Part shown: positions 56,012 through 64,000 of the stretch, piece by piece | Position numbering within the stretch: position 1 is the stretch's first letter | How the letters are laid out: each line of letters opens with the position of its first letter | Origin: Erinaceus europaeus | Taxonomy: Eukaryota; Chordata; Mammalia; Eulipotyphla; Erinaceidae | Assembly (NCBI RefSeq): GCF_950295315.1 | Contig: NC_080175.1 | Span: forward strand, 69,191,357-69,255,356 | Direction of reading: 5' to 3' | Length of the DNA stretch: 64,000 nucleotides | Notes under the pieces: model-generated | What the model saw: the letters and a program-made list of their open reading frames with translations, nothing else | Told to the model about the DNA's origin: nothing | Databases searched by the model: none | Translations under genes and position numbers: made by a program

Positions 56012-56290
56012 GAATCGGGCAGTAGCGCAGTGGGTTAAGCACAAGTGGCGCGAAGTGCGAGGACCGGCATAAGAATCCTGGTTTGAGCCCCCGGCTCCCC
56101 ACCTGCAGTTGGAGTCGCTTCACAGGCGGTGAAGCAGGTCTGCAGGTGTCTATGTTTCTCTTCCCCCTCTCTGTCTTCCCCTTCTCTCTCGATTTCTCTC
56201 TGTCCTATCCAACAATAATGACATCAATAAAAATAACTACAACAACAATAAAAAACAAGGGCAACAAAAGGGAAAATAAATAAATATAGT
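56012..56290 (+). mobile_element. SINE group A, plus strand
   Basis: GAGAATCGGGC head, A box TAGCGCAGTGG, TTTGAGCCCCCGGC B box, core, CAA-rich part and AAATAAATAAATATAG tail. Similar AAGAAATA...GTTTTG flanks on both sides suggest a TSD. Confidence 0.9.
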
Positions 56291-56317
56291 AAAATAAGAA
56301 AAAAAAAGAAATATGTT

Positions 56318-56465
56318 TTTTGCTGCCTAGATAGTGGAGAAAAGTCATAGCTAGTGCATTGACTCTAAGCATAAAAATCTCAAGTTCAATCCCTGGCATC
56401 ACATATGCCAGAGTGATGCACTGACTCTTGTTTACTCTTTTTCATTAAAAAATACATTTTTAAAA
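56318..56465 (+). mobile_element. SINE group C, plus strand
   Basis: GCTGCCTAGATAGTGGAG head, CAAGTTCAATCCCTGGC B box, CACATATGCCAGAGTGATGC and an A/T tail. It directly follows the group A SINE. Confidence 0.75.
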
Positions 56466-57237
56466 AAGATACACAAAAAAAGATTATGCAAACTGTATGG
56501 AAAGTAGAAATGAGACTACCTTTCATAAAAGTTTATAAATTGTACTAGCCTGGAGGGATGAGTCAGTGCTCTGATTTTTCCTTCAGGTTATCCCAGTATT
56601 GAGATATGGAGAATTGACTGACTTCTAAGGAATGTGGAGAACAAATATAAAATGCTTAATCAGTATAAGTTTTTTTTTTTTTTTTAAGAGAAGACAAGTG
56701 AAATGTTCTGAGTGACTTCCCATGATTGGACTAAGCTGTCAAAAGAATCTAAGAACAGGACAACAGACTTGTTTTTTGTCATTTTTTTTTTCCCTGAAGT
56801 TCAGACTACAATTGCAAAATAAGCTGATTTTCAGCATACTGTGTAATGGAGTGAGATTGATTTGGAAATGAAGGAGGTATACAGCTTGCTAAAAAAGTAG
56901 TTCTAGCAGAAAATTTGTGTAAGTATATTCTAAAAAATTTAAGGAGTTCACGTAACAGAAACTAGGGTCAAATTTAGATGTTAAAGATCTGACATTATTT
57001 TACTGTAAAAAAAAGTGGAAGTTAATGGGTTTTTATCAAAAAGGAAAAAATTACAAATATACAATGATTTTGCAGATTACTTTATGTTGTTCTGTAATTA
57101 TTGCATCATGGCTACATTATAACTGCTATTGCTAGTTAGTCACATCTGAACTTCAATTTTAGACAATCTTTATGAACCTTTTTTATAGAAATGAGAATAC
57201 TAGAACATATAAAATGTGACATTGGTAGTCAAGGAGG
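56466..57237. other. No gene seen
   Basis: AT-rich, with a T run at about 56671. Nothing recognised. Confidence 0.5.
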
Positions 57238-57345
57238 TTTCCAAAGCAGGCAGAACACATGCTTTCCAGTATATGAGGTCTTGAGGTCCACCTCTGGCAG
57301 CACATATGACTCTACTGTCTCTTATAAATTAACTAACTCATTTCA
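57238..57345 (+). mobile_element. SINE group C, plus strand (diverged)
   Basis: GTATATGAGGTCTTGAGGTC, CACCTCTGGCAGCACATATG and an ACTGTCTCTTATAAATTAA end match group C in order. Confidence 0.6.
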
Positions 57346-57544
57346 TTAATTAATGATCTTTTAAGAATGTGATTTTTATGGTTGCTTCCTATGAGCATGC
57401 TCATATTCAACATTTATTATTAACTATGTAAATACTCACTACGTATTAGTTCGATTTTTGCTTCATTTTCTTTTTACAGTTACTGGTACTTAACCTCAGA
57501 TGGATACAAGGGGAAATTTTAAGTAAAACAAAAAAGTAAACTTA

Positions 57545-58400
57545 TGGTTTTACCTTCTGGTGCCCACGTGGGTGGCCTCACAACCAAGGTAGCCACTGGC
57601 TTTTCCGTCACTGAGTCTAGTGATCGCGTGATGTGGAAAGAAACCAGGAGAAATTCAGGTATGAAATTTCAGTTTATTTGGAGGAGGACAAAGCTTATAT
57701 AGCAAAGTGTAACAAAGAACATTTTTCACATATGCCAGTAATCATAGGTTTTTAAAAGGTCAATACCCCTATGGTGAGGAAGGAATGACGGGAATTGTTG
57801 AATTACGAAAAGGTCAAGGAAATTAGTTTCCATGATGTAAGAAATGTTAATTATCTAAAGGTATTAAGAAAAACATGGTGGTTAAACCAGTAGAGTGAGA
57901 TAAAGCAGAGAAGGGAAGAGTCTGATGTAAATCATGGTGATCAAAGAATCCAGGAAGTGAGGTGTGGGGGTCTCACTGTTAAGTTACTCACTGTTAAGAC
58001 AGTGTGATGAAGTATACTTTGTATATGATCAAAAGATGGTGAATTTATAGTGAACATAGTGAGCTTTAAGTGAACTTTCAAGCAGGCAACCATTTGGTCT
58101 GCAGCAGGGGAATGAGTTAAGTGTGAGAGTTTGCAGGCCTCTGTGAAGCCTGGAAGACTGACAAGGGGAGACTGAGTCTGGAAAGCGTTTCCCTCTAAGC
58201 TCTATCCTCTAAAGGGAGAGACTGACAGGTGGGGTGTCTTTTCATACCTCCATCTCAAGGATGGGGGAGTTCCCCTATGCTCTACCATGCTTTCACATAA
58301 TCCCACATTATGTTGACTTATCTAAGCCTGTTGACTTATCTAAGCCATCACCTCAAGTGGTCAGTTCTGAGTTCTCTGTTAAGAAAGAAAGAAGTTTAAC
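57545..58400 (-). mobile_element. LTR-like segment, minus strand
   Basis: Read on the minus strand, it has TGCTATATAAGCTTTG (TATA, about 57695) and then CAAATAAACTG (polyadenylation-like, about 57672). A U5-like end follows with CACGCGATCACTAGACTC and the GCCCACGTGGGC palindrome near 57561-57572. This is the layout of an endogenous retroviral LTR. The U3 side carries an 18-bp tandem duplication (58311-58328 and 58329-58346). Outer ends and class are uncertain. No coding region is attached. Confidence 0.6.
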
Positions 58401-58439
58401 ACCAAAGTCAAAGAGAATTTGGGGTAGGTGGGGGTGGAT

Positions 58440-58560
58440 AGGTTATGCAAAAGGTTATGCAAAAGGTCTCTCATGCTGGAGGCTCCAAAGTCCCAGTTTC
58501 AATCGCCTTTACCACAATCAGCCAGAGATGAGCAGGGCACAGGTGAGAGAGATGAGAAGG
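58440..58560 (+). mobile_element. SINE group D, plus strand
   Basis: GGTTATGCAAAA occurs twice in tandem at the head, then GAGGCTCCAAAGTCCCAG and CAGCCAGAGATGAGCAGGGC. A purine-rich tail follows. Confidence 0.8.
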
Positions 58561-58626
58561 AGAGGGAAGGAGAGGTAGAGAAGGGGGGGGGAGGAAAAGG
58601 GAGGGGGAGGGAGAGGGAGAGAGAGA
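58561..58626. repeat. G-rich polypurine tract
   Basis: Runs of GGGGGGGG, GGG, GGGGG, GGG and GGG separated by short A/G loops (58575-58620). The plus strand meets the usual pattern for a G-quadruplex. Confidence 0.9.
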
Positions 58627-59420
58627 ATATGAATTTAGGGAAACTGGCCATCAGCAGGTCCAGTGCCTAATTATTGCACAGTGGTGGAGAAAACACATAA
58701 TAATGTCAGACTGTAATATTATTATCTGAAGTCAGAAAGGACAGATTTCCACACTCAAAAATTCTTCTCACAGACAATCTCTTGTTCTTAAAACTTCAAT
58801 TTTCCTTTCAGCCTCACCTCAGTTTAACTTTGATGAGTGAGGTGGATTTTTAATGAACTGAATTTCCAGTGTTTCAAGCTTTTGAGAATTTAGCCTAAAT
58901 TTTGTTTCCAGTAAATAAGACTACAGTATGAAAACCTACCTCTAAGAATGTTTCAGGTTAAAATTAAACAATCTGTGTAAATGCTATCTCATTGATACAA
59001 AGGAAATGCTTGGACAATTATGGTACATATGTTAATTTCTAATACAGATAATTCTTAATTATTAGTTATTAAGACCTTCCAAAGTGTGGGCTTTCTAGTC
59101 TGTTGAGTAGATACTGGTTGGAATTTAAGCTGTACTTACTTCATGTCTCATATTATGTTGCAGCATGAGATGATCTAGAAATGATCTCTTTGCAATGTAT
59201 CATCACAGTTCTCTGTTGCTTGCTACATATCTCCAAATAGAATTAGACACCAAACATTTTAAAAAGCAAAATATAGTTATAGGGTCATTTTATCCATTTC
59301 TTGTCTTCATTGATTATATCCATTTCTTATTGGTGCTACACCAAATCATCAAAATTTTAGAGACTCAATCCTGGCGGTTTCTAGAAAATCTAAAATAAAG
59401 ATGATAACAGGGCAGCATTC
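58627..59420. other. No gene seen
   Basis: AT-rich unassigned DNA. Confidence 0.5.
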
Positions 59421-59810
59421 CTTTGGGGGTTCAAGGGAGAGTAAATTATCTCTCTTTTTTCATCTTCTAGAAGTCTCTGCACTCCTTGTATGGACTTTCT
59501 TCTTCCATAAAACCAGTGTCTTCAAATCCCACTTTCTCCTTTTTTGATCATCCATGTCTTATCTGATTCTCTCTCTCCTGGCACTTTGATCCCAGAGCAA
59601 GGACAGTAGTGATTTTATTTGGTTCACACATATAATCCAGAACAATCTCTTCATCTCAAAATTCTCAATTTAAATCACATTCCAAGGCTCCATTTTCCAA
59701 GTATGATTGTATTTTTCAAGATTTTGAACTCAGGGCATGAATTTATTTGGATGAAGCCATCACTCTACCTACCACAGTGAAGGCAAAAAAAAAAAAAAAA
59801 AAAAAAAAAA
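59421..59810. repeat. Possible old interspersed repeat ending in A26
   Basis: TAATCCAGAACAATCTCTTC, AATTTAAATCACATTCCAAG and CACTCTACCTACCACAGTG resemble a widespread old mammalian repeat whose family I cannot fix. A run of 26 A residues lies at 59785-59810. Confidence 0.4.
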
Positions 59811-59949
59811 CCTACTTTCTTGGGGCCATGTATCAACAAAAAGGCTCAGATTTAGTTTTGATGTTTGATTCTGTAAGTTTAAATAAATGTACACATACAA
59901 GTGTATTTGTGAATATAAGAATCTTTTATTGAATATTTGTCATTTGGCA

Positions 59950-60205
59950 GAATCCATTTAAAATAGTTTACATATTTTTTAAAATTTTTACTTAAAATGG
60001 AAATATTGATAAGACTATAGGATAATTTACATAATTTCATTAAATTATTTAAGCCATAGCTGTGCAAAAAGGTAAGTTCCATTATCCTGTTTTCAGAAGA
60101 GGAGTTGGGAGTCTCAGGGCAATTTCTCTATAGTTACAATGTGATAGAATCAACATCTTGGACAAATGCTGGCCAGTTCCAAAGTTTATGCTATTATATT
60201 GGTTG
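59950..60205 (+). mobile_element. MIR-like element with a small L1 tail insert
   Basis: TAGTTTACAT, CATTAAATTATTTAAGCC, CATTATCCTGTTTTCAGAAG and AGGAGTTGGGAGTCTCAGGG follow the MIR order. A 58-base reversed L1 tail-A end (59968-60025, TTTTTACTTAAAATGGAAA then GATAAGACTATAGGATAA) interrupts it. Confidence 0.6.
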
Positions 60206-60260
60206 TGTGTGGTTCAAGAGATGGACCAGGGGATAGTCTTGGATTCTGAAGCATGAGTTC
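60065..60260 (+). repeat. Left arm of an inverted duplication
   Basis: From about GGTAAGTTCCATTATCC through TGCTGGCCAGTTCCAAAG to GATTCTGAAGCATGAGTTC this is matched in reverse by 61702-61900. I count roughly 88% identity by hand, with a 4-base and a 1-base gap. The arm covers MIR body plus the 5' part of a group C SINE. Confidence 0.9.
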
Positions 60261-60345
60261 CTGACTCCAGTACCTGACATAACATCTGCCAGAATGATAC
60301 TCTGGTTTTCTCTTTCTATCATTAATAAGTAAACCTTTTAAAAAT
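60210..60345 (+). mobile_element. SINE group C, plus strand
   Basis: CAAGAGATGGACCAGGGGAT, TCCTGACTCCAGTACCTGAC and CATCTGCCAGAATGATACTC, with a short A/T tail. Its 5' part is copied into the inverted duplication. Confidence 0.75.
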
Positions 60346-60392
60346 CTAAAAGATAATAAATAAGATATATTTTTTCATAAATTGAAAATAGA

Positions 60393-60512
60393 AAAGTGGG
60401 AAGGAAGAGCAGAAGGCATTATTACTCTAGTGAGGGGACAGTTGGCTGAAACCTGGGTTGAGAGTATGACAAAGCAGGTGCACTATTCAGTTAAACTATC
60501 TTTCTAGCCCTT
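60393..60512 (-). mobile_element. SINE group E-like, minus strand
   Basis: GAGCAGAAGGCATTATTACT, GCTGAAACCTGGGTTGAGAG, GCAGGTGCACTATTCAG and a reversed head ACTATCTTTCTAGCCC. Confidence 0.55.
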
Positions 60513-61065
60513 CAAACTTTCAATTTCAAACAATGTCTTACACTTGTCAACCAGACATAGAATGCTGGAGCCTAAATGATTTTCTATCATTTCTCATTCT
60601 GTTACACTTTTCATTCACAAAGACAAACTAAGAACTGAAATACTGAATTTAGCAGAGATTGGGAGATCTGGAATAACTTAGTCTTCCCTTCCTCATCCAA
60701 AAGGAAGCTCTTCGCTGGGTTTGTGAAACACAATGAACAATTGGAAAATCTTTAAGAAGTTAATTAAGTTAATGGCTGCTATTTTGAGTTTGGGAGGAGA
60801 TGATAGCAAACATGATGGCACATATATATGTCACTAGATAAGTCTTCTAGTTTGCTTATATAACATATGCCAGATTTAGCCCGAATCTAAAAAGAACAAA
60901 GGTGACAGTTTGGAATTTTCTTAAATTGATCATTTCCTCTATAACTATACAAGCAATCTAAATGCTAAAACATTTTTATTTTCACTGCCTTTTTAACACA
61001 CCATTTTGGGAATGAATGGGTCATTCATTCCAGAGTCACTCATTTGCTTTATAATATGAGTAGAC
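60513..61065. other. No gene seen
   Basis: Unassigned AT-rich DNA in the spacer of the inverted duplication. Confidence 0.5.
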
Positions 61066-61225
61066 TATACTGAGCTGACAGAATAATGGTTATGCAGGAG
61101 GTTTTCACATCTGAGGCTCTGAGGTCACATGTTCAATCCACATCACCATCATAAAAACCAGTACTGAACAATGTTCTGGTCTCTATCTCTGCATCTCTCT
61201 CATTAAAATAAATAAAATATCATTA
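61066..61225 (+). mobile_element. SINE group D, plus strand
   Basis: CTGACAGAATAATGGTTATG, TCTGAGGTCACATGTTCAAT, ACTGAACAATGTTCTGGTC and a TTAAAATAAATAAAAT tail. Confidence 0.8.
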
Positions 61226-61265
61226 TACTATGCTATATAGGTAAATTAGACTACTTGATTACTAT

Positions 61266-61600
61266 TAATAATAATCTATGGAATATTACTTTGTGATTAA
61301 AAAACGATGATATTGTGTCTCTTGGAACAAAATAGATGGCAATGGAGGCAATTATGTTTAGCAAGATAAGAGATGAAAGTCAACTACCAGATGGTTTCAC
61401 TCATATGTGGAATCTAGAGATCTGATTTACATGGAAAAAAATCCAAACAAAACAGAAACAAGCAAATTTCTAAGACTTGTGAGAACTATGGTGATTATTT
61501 TTGGGAAGTGGGAGGGTAGGGATCTGGAAATTGGTGGTGGGTGTGGTTGGAACTATACATTGTAATCTTACAATCTTGTAACATACTACTACTAAAAATT
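61266..61600 (+). mobile_element. L1 3' end, plus strand (non-A tail)
   Basis: TATGGAATATTACTTTGTGA, GGCAATTATGTTTAGCAAG, CACTCATATGTGGAATCTAG, then GGAAGTGGGAGGGTAGGG and TTGTAATCTTACAATCTTG. It is post-ORF2 L1 sequence with no coding capacity left. Confidence 0.85.
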
Positions 61601-61701
61601 AATAATCCTACGTTTTATTTAATTCTCATGTCACCTTAGTGCCAAAAATATTTATACTTTTTTTCCTTTAGATATAAGGATTAATATTGCACAGTCATTT
61701 T

Positions 61702-61900
61702 GAACCTCATGATTCAGAATTCAAGACTATCTATCCCCTGTTCTATCTCTTGAAGCACATATGACCAGTATAAGAACTTAAACTTTGGAACTGGCCAGCG
61801 TTTGTCCAAGGTGTTGATTCTATCACACTGTAATTATAGAGAAATTGCTCAGAGACTCCAAGCTCCTCTTCTGAAAACAAAATAATGGAACATACCTTTT
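61702..61900 (-). repeat. Right arm of an inverted duplication
   Basis: Reverse-complement copy of 60065-60260, from inside the group C SINE through the MIR part. It ends at a T18 run (about 61898-61915) where the left arm has only A5. The next sequence is an L1 3' tail. Confidence 0.9.
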
Positions 61901-61915
61901 TTTTTTTTTTTTTTA

Positions 61916-62058
61916 CCAAAGTAAAAGACTCTGGGGTGGGTGGGGGGAGAGTACAGGTGTTGCATTGTTATATGGAAAACTTAGAAATATTATGCATGTA
62001 CAAACTATTGTATTTACTTTTGAATGTAAAACATTAATCCCCTGATAAGAAATTTATA
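61916..62058 (+). mobile_element. L1 3' tail, plus strand
   Basis: CCAAAGTAAAAGACTCTGGG, a purine-rich GGTGGGTGGGGGGAGAG stretch, TATTATGCATGTACAAACTA and TAATCCCCTGATAAGAAAT. It is the same tail type as the right end of the composite element at 41440-41534. Confidence 0.8.
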
Positions 62059-62095
62059 CATATATATATATACATATATATATATATGTATATCT
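62055..62095. repeat. (TA)n with palindromic TACATATA units
   Basis: ACATATATATATATACATAT and its continuation are self-complementary. Confidence 0.9.
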
Positions 62096-62109
62096 TATTT
62101 GGATCAGAG

Positions 62110-62275
62110 AAGGACAAGAAGAAGAAGAGGAGGAGGAGGAAGATGAAGATGAAGAGGGAGGAGAGAGAGAGACAGAGACAGAGAGACCAGTGCACTGTTC
62201 AGCCCTACTGAGGACTAAACCTGAAACCTCAGAGTTTCAAACATGAAAATCTTTTGGCTAACTATGATCCCCATG
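62110..62275 (-). mobile_element. SINE group D, minus strand, with purine tail
   Basis: A GAAGAAGAGGAGGAGG purine tract and (GA)n form the reversed tail. They are followed by CCAGTGCACTGTTCAGCCC, CTAAACCTGAAACCTCAGAG and the reversed head. Confidence 0.75.
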
Positions 62276-62628
62276 TTTGGATTATAAGACCTAGGCAGCA
62301 GAAACTACAGATTCTATTCAGGATAAACTATAATTTGTAGAGTTCATTTGAAAGTAAAAACACAGTACCCCTAATCCATGATTATTATAAATTTCATGAT
62401 GATGAGAGCAGAGAACTAAGCCAACTGTGAGGGCCTTTGAAACATAGCATGTTGTATGACACCAGTCACACATCCTTGGAGCTAACTTTGGCTCCAGCTG
62501 CCCGTATTAGCAACTGCTGACAGAGTGTCACTTGTCCAGTTTATGATGTCATGTGTATATAAGGCATAAAGAATTGATTGTTGCCAACCTGAAGGTGAAT
62601 TAACATGGTACTTAAAAATAAATGGGGT
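62276..62628. other. No gene seen
   Basis: Unassigned sequence. Confidence 0.5.
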
Positions 62629-62872
62629 TGGGACTGAACAGTGGCACATCTGATTGAGTGCACACATTACAGTGTGCAAAGATCCAGATTTGAACCCCTG
62701 CTCTCCGCATGCAAGGGAGACTCTTCGTGAATTGTAAAGCAGACATGAGGGTGACTCACTCACTCTCTCTCTGTCTCTCTCTCTCTCTTTCTCTCTCTCC
62801 CTCCCTCTGTCCCTCCCTCTCTGTCTCCCTCTCCCTTCTCATTTTTTCTCTGTTCTATCTAATAAAAAAAAA
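62629..62872 (+). mobile_element. SINE group B, plus strand
   Basis: GGGACTGAACAGTGGCACAT, AGATCCAGATTTGAACCCCT (B box), a GCATGCAAGGGAGACTC core, an expanded CT tract and a TCTAATAAAAAAAAAAG tail. Confidence 0.85.
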
Positions 62873-63684
62873 AGAAAGTAAAAAATTCATGAGATAGATT
62901 TTTGCTATTTTAACCCTTGATTTTGATATCTGTTATTCCTTTTTTATTTATTTATCATTACCTTTTAGGGTAAATAATGAGTTTAATTCAGATAAAAATA
63001 AAAATTATTTACTTTGACAAAACATGAATAAATTATGAAATCTTATATTTTATAATTGTGGTTTGTTCATTTTTAATTTTACAGAATCAATTTTATTGTA
63101 GCTACATAAATTTTAATTTAATATTTTAATTGTGGCTGCTCTTCTTTGTGGATTTTAACATACAGCAATATAGTGAAAGAAACAAATGTATCTAATTTAT
63201 TAGGGTAAAATGTTTGAATTTTAAAAGAACCATTTCTTTTCATATGTCCAATTATATTTGTTCACTCTAAAATTATTCCTAGGAAATAGATAAATATATC
63301 TCTATCTCAAAAGCCAATTATATATTGTTTTATTAAAATCCATTATACATTCATAGCTTTATTCAAAATTTCAATCCAAGTTGGCTGAAGTTTTCCAAGT
63401 TAATTACATATTTAAAAATTTTGCATACTCATTATATAATTGTGGGGTGGTGGGCTCTCCCCAGAATATGGAAGGTGGATAATTTGAAAAGGAATGGTGA
63501 ATATTGTGCAGTCAAAACTACTGGTCAGGTCGCCCTCTATGTATGTATTTACTTACGTATGTTTTCTGGAAAGTAATAGAATAGTTCATGATGTAGTAGC
63601 AGTTGAGCAACAATAGCATACAGGCAACTTAGGTTTAGATACTATGAGCACACCCTTCAATCTTTTATCTCAGGCTCCTCTGTT
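62873..63684. other. AT-rich DNA, no gene seen
   Basis: Very AT-rich with no assignable repeat. A small GC-richer patch lies near 63443-63480. Confidence 0.5.
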
Positions 63685-64000
63685 AAACAAGTGCTGATGA
63701 GGATACATAGAAAAAGGGACATTCACACATTCTTGGTGGGAATATAAATTGGTCAAGCCCTCCCACAGAAAACAGTCTGAATATTTCACAGAATGTTCAG
63801 AGTAGAACTACCATGTGATATAGCAATTCCTTTCCTAGGTATCTACCCAAAGAACGCTAATCCAAAAAGGTATATGCAGAACTATGTTCACTGCAGAAGT
63901 ATTAAAAAATCAAGACTAGAAAACAATCCAAGTTTCCAACAGTAGATGAATGGATAAAGAAACTTTTATATGCATGATGGAATACTGCTCAGTTAGAAGA
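63685..64000 (+). mobile_element. Old L1 ORF2 distal remnant, cut by the window end
   Basis: Frames read GTFTHSWWEYKLVKPS and, in another frame, DIAIPFLGIYPKNANPK. Both are landmarks of the distal L1 ORF2 protein, now split by frameshifts and stops. ATGAATGGATAAAGAAAC and ATGGAATACTGCTCAG follow. The element continues past the window. Confidence 0.85.

Overview
The window looks like non-coding DNA from a placental mammal, most probably a hedgehog (Erinaceus type). It is AT-rich. I recognise no intact host protein-coding gene. It is packed with short tRNA-derived SINEs, 3' ends of L1 LINEs, a few older MIR-like pieces and many microsatellites. The species call rests on recognising the SINE and L1-tail families from memory, so it is an inference and not a search result. 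Long open frames here are either low-complexity sequence (Ser/Pro, Arg/Glu or Leu/Ser runs), translations of SINEs or L1 tails, or chance.

SINE groups, named here for reference. Group A (about 285 bp) has head GGGAGTCGGGC, a Pol III A box like TAGCGCAGTGG, a B box like GGTTCGAGCCC, a CAA-rich 3' part and an AATAAATAAA tail. Group B (about 210 bp) has head GGGGCCGGGTGGTGGCGCAC, a pyrimidine-rich 3' part and a short AATAAATA tail. Group C (about 150 bp) has head GGAGGTGGCGCAGTG. Group D (about 170 bp) contains ATAATGGTTATGC. Group E (about 155 bp) has GAGCTATTTCACC near its 5' end when read in reverse. Several copies have perfect or near-perfect target-site duplications (TSDs), so they are fairly young. 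L1 is present almost only as 5'-truncated 3' ends. Most carry one tail type ('tail A'), which ends with the phrase GGTGGTGGGAATTGTGTGGA followed by AATAAA. Other tails are of different type, and a few pieces reach into the ORF2 C-terminal region.

Layout. 1-6 kb: unique AT-rich DNA, an opposed pair of L1 3' ends, and L1 ORF2 remnants. 6-13 kb: dense SINEs and L1 tails, with a nested SINE pair. 14 kb: a U1 snRNA pseudogene. 15-26 kb: SINEs with clear TSDs, two hexanucleotide satellites and long repeat-poor stretches that may hold conserved regulatory DNA. 26-34 kb: MIR, microsatellites, quiet AT-rich DNA and an L1 with ORF2 sequence. 34-43 kb: SINEs, and a composite element with poly(A)-type ends on both sides. 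43-45 kb: an LTR-like segment and an unassigned open frame. 45-57 kb: SINEs, L1 tails and quiet DNA. 57.5-58.4 kb: an LTR-like segment on the minus strand. 60-62 kb: an inverted duplication of about 200 bp. The window ends inside an old L1 ORF2 remnant.

I found no operon, CRISPR array, prophage or other gene system. The most useful observations concern retroposition and rearrangement: the 60-62 kb inverted duplication, the two-tailed composite element, an 86-bp internally deleted SINE with intact TSDs, and the U1 pseudogene.
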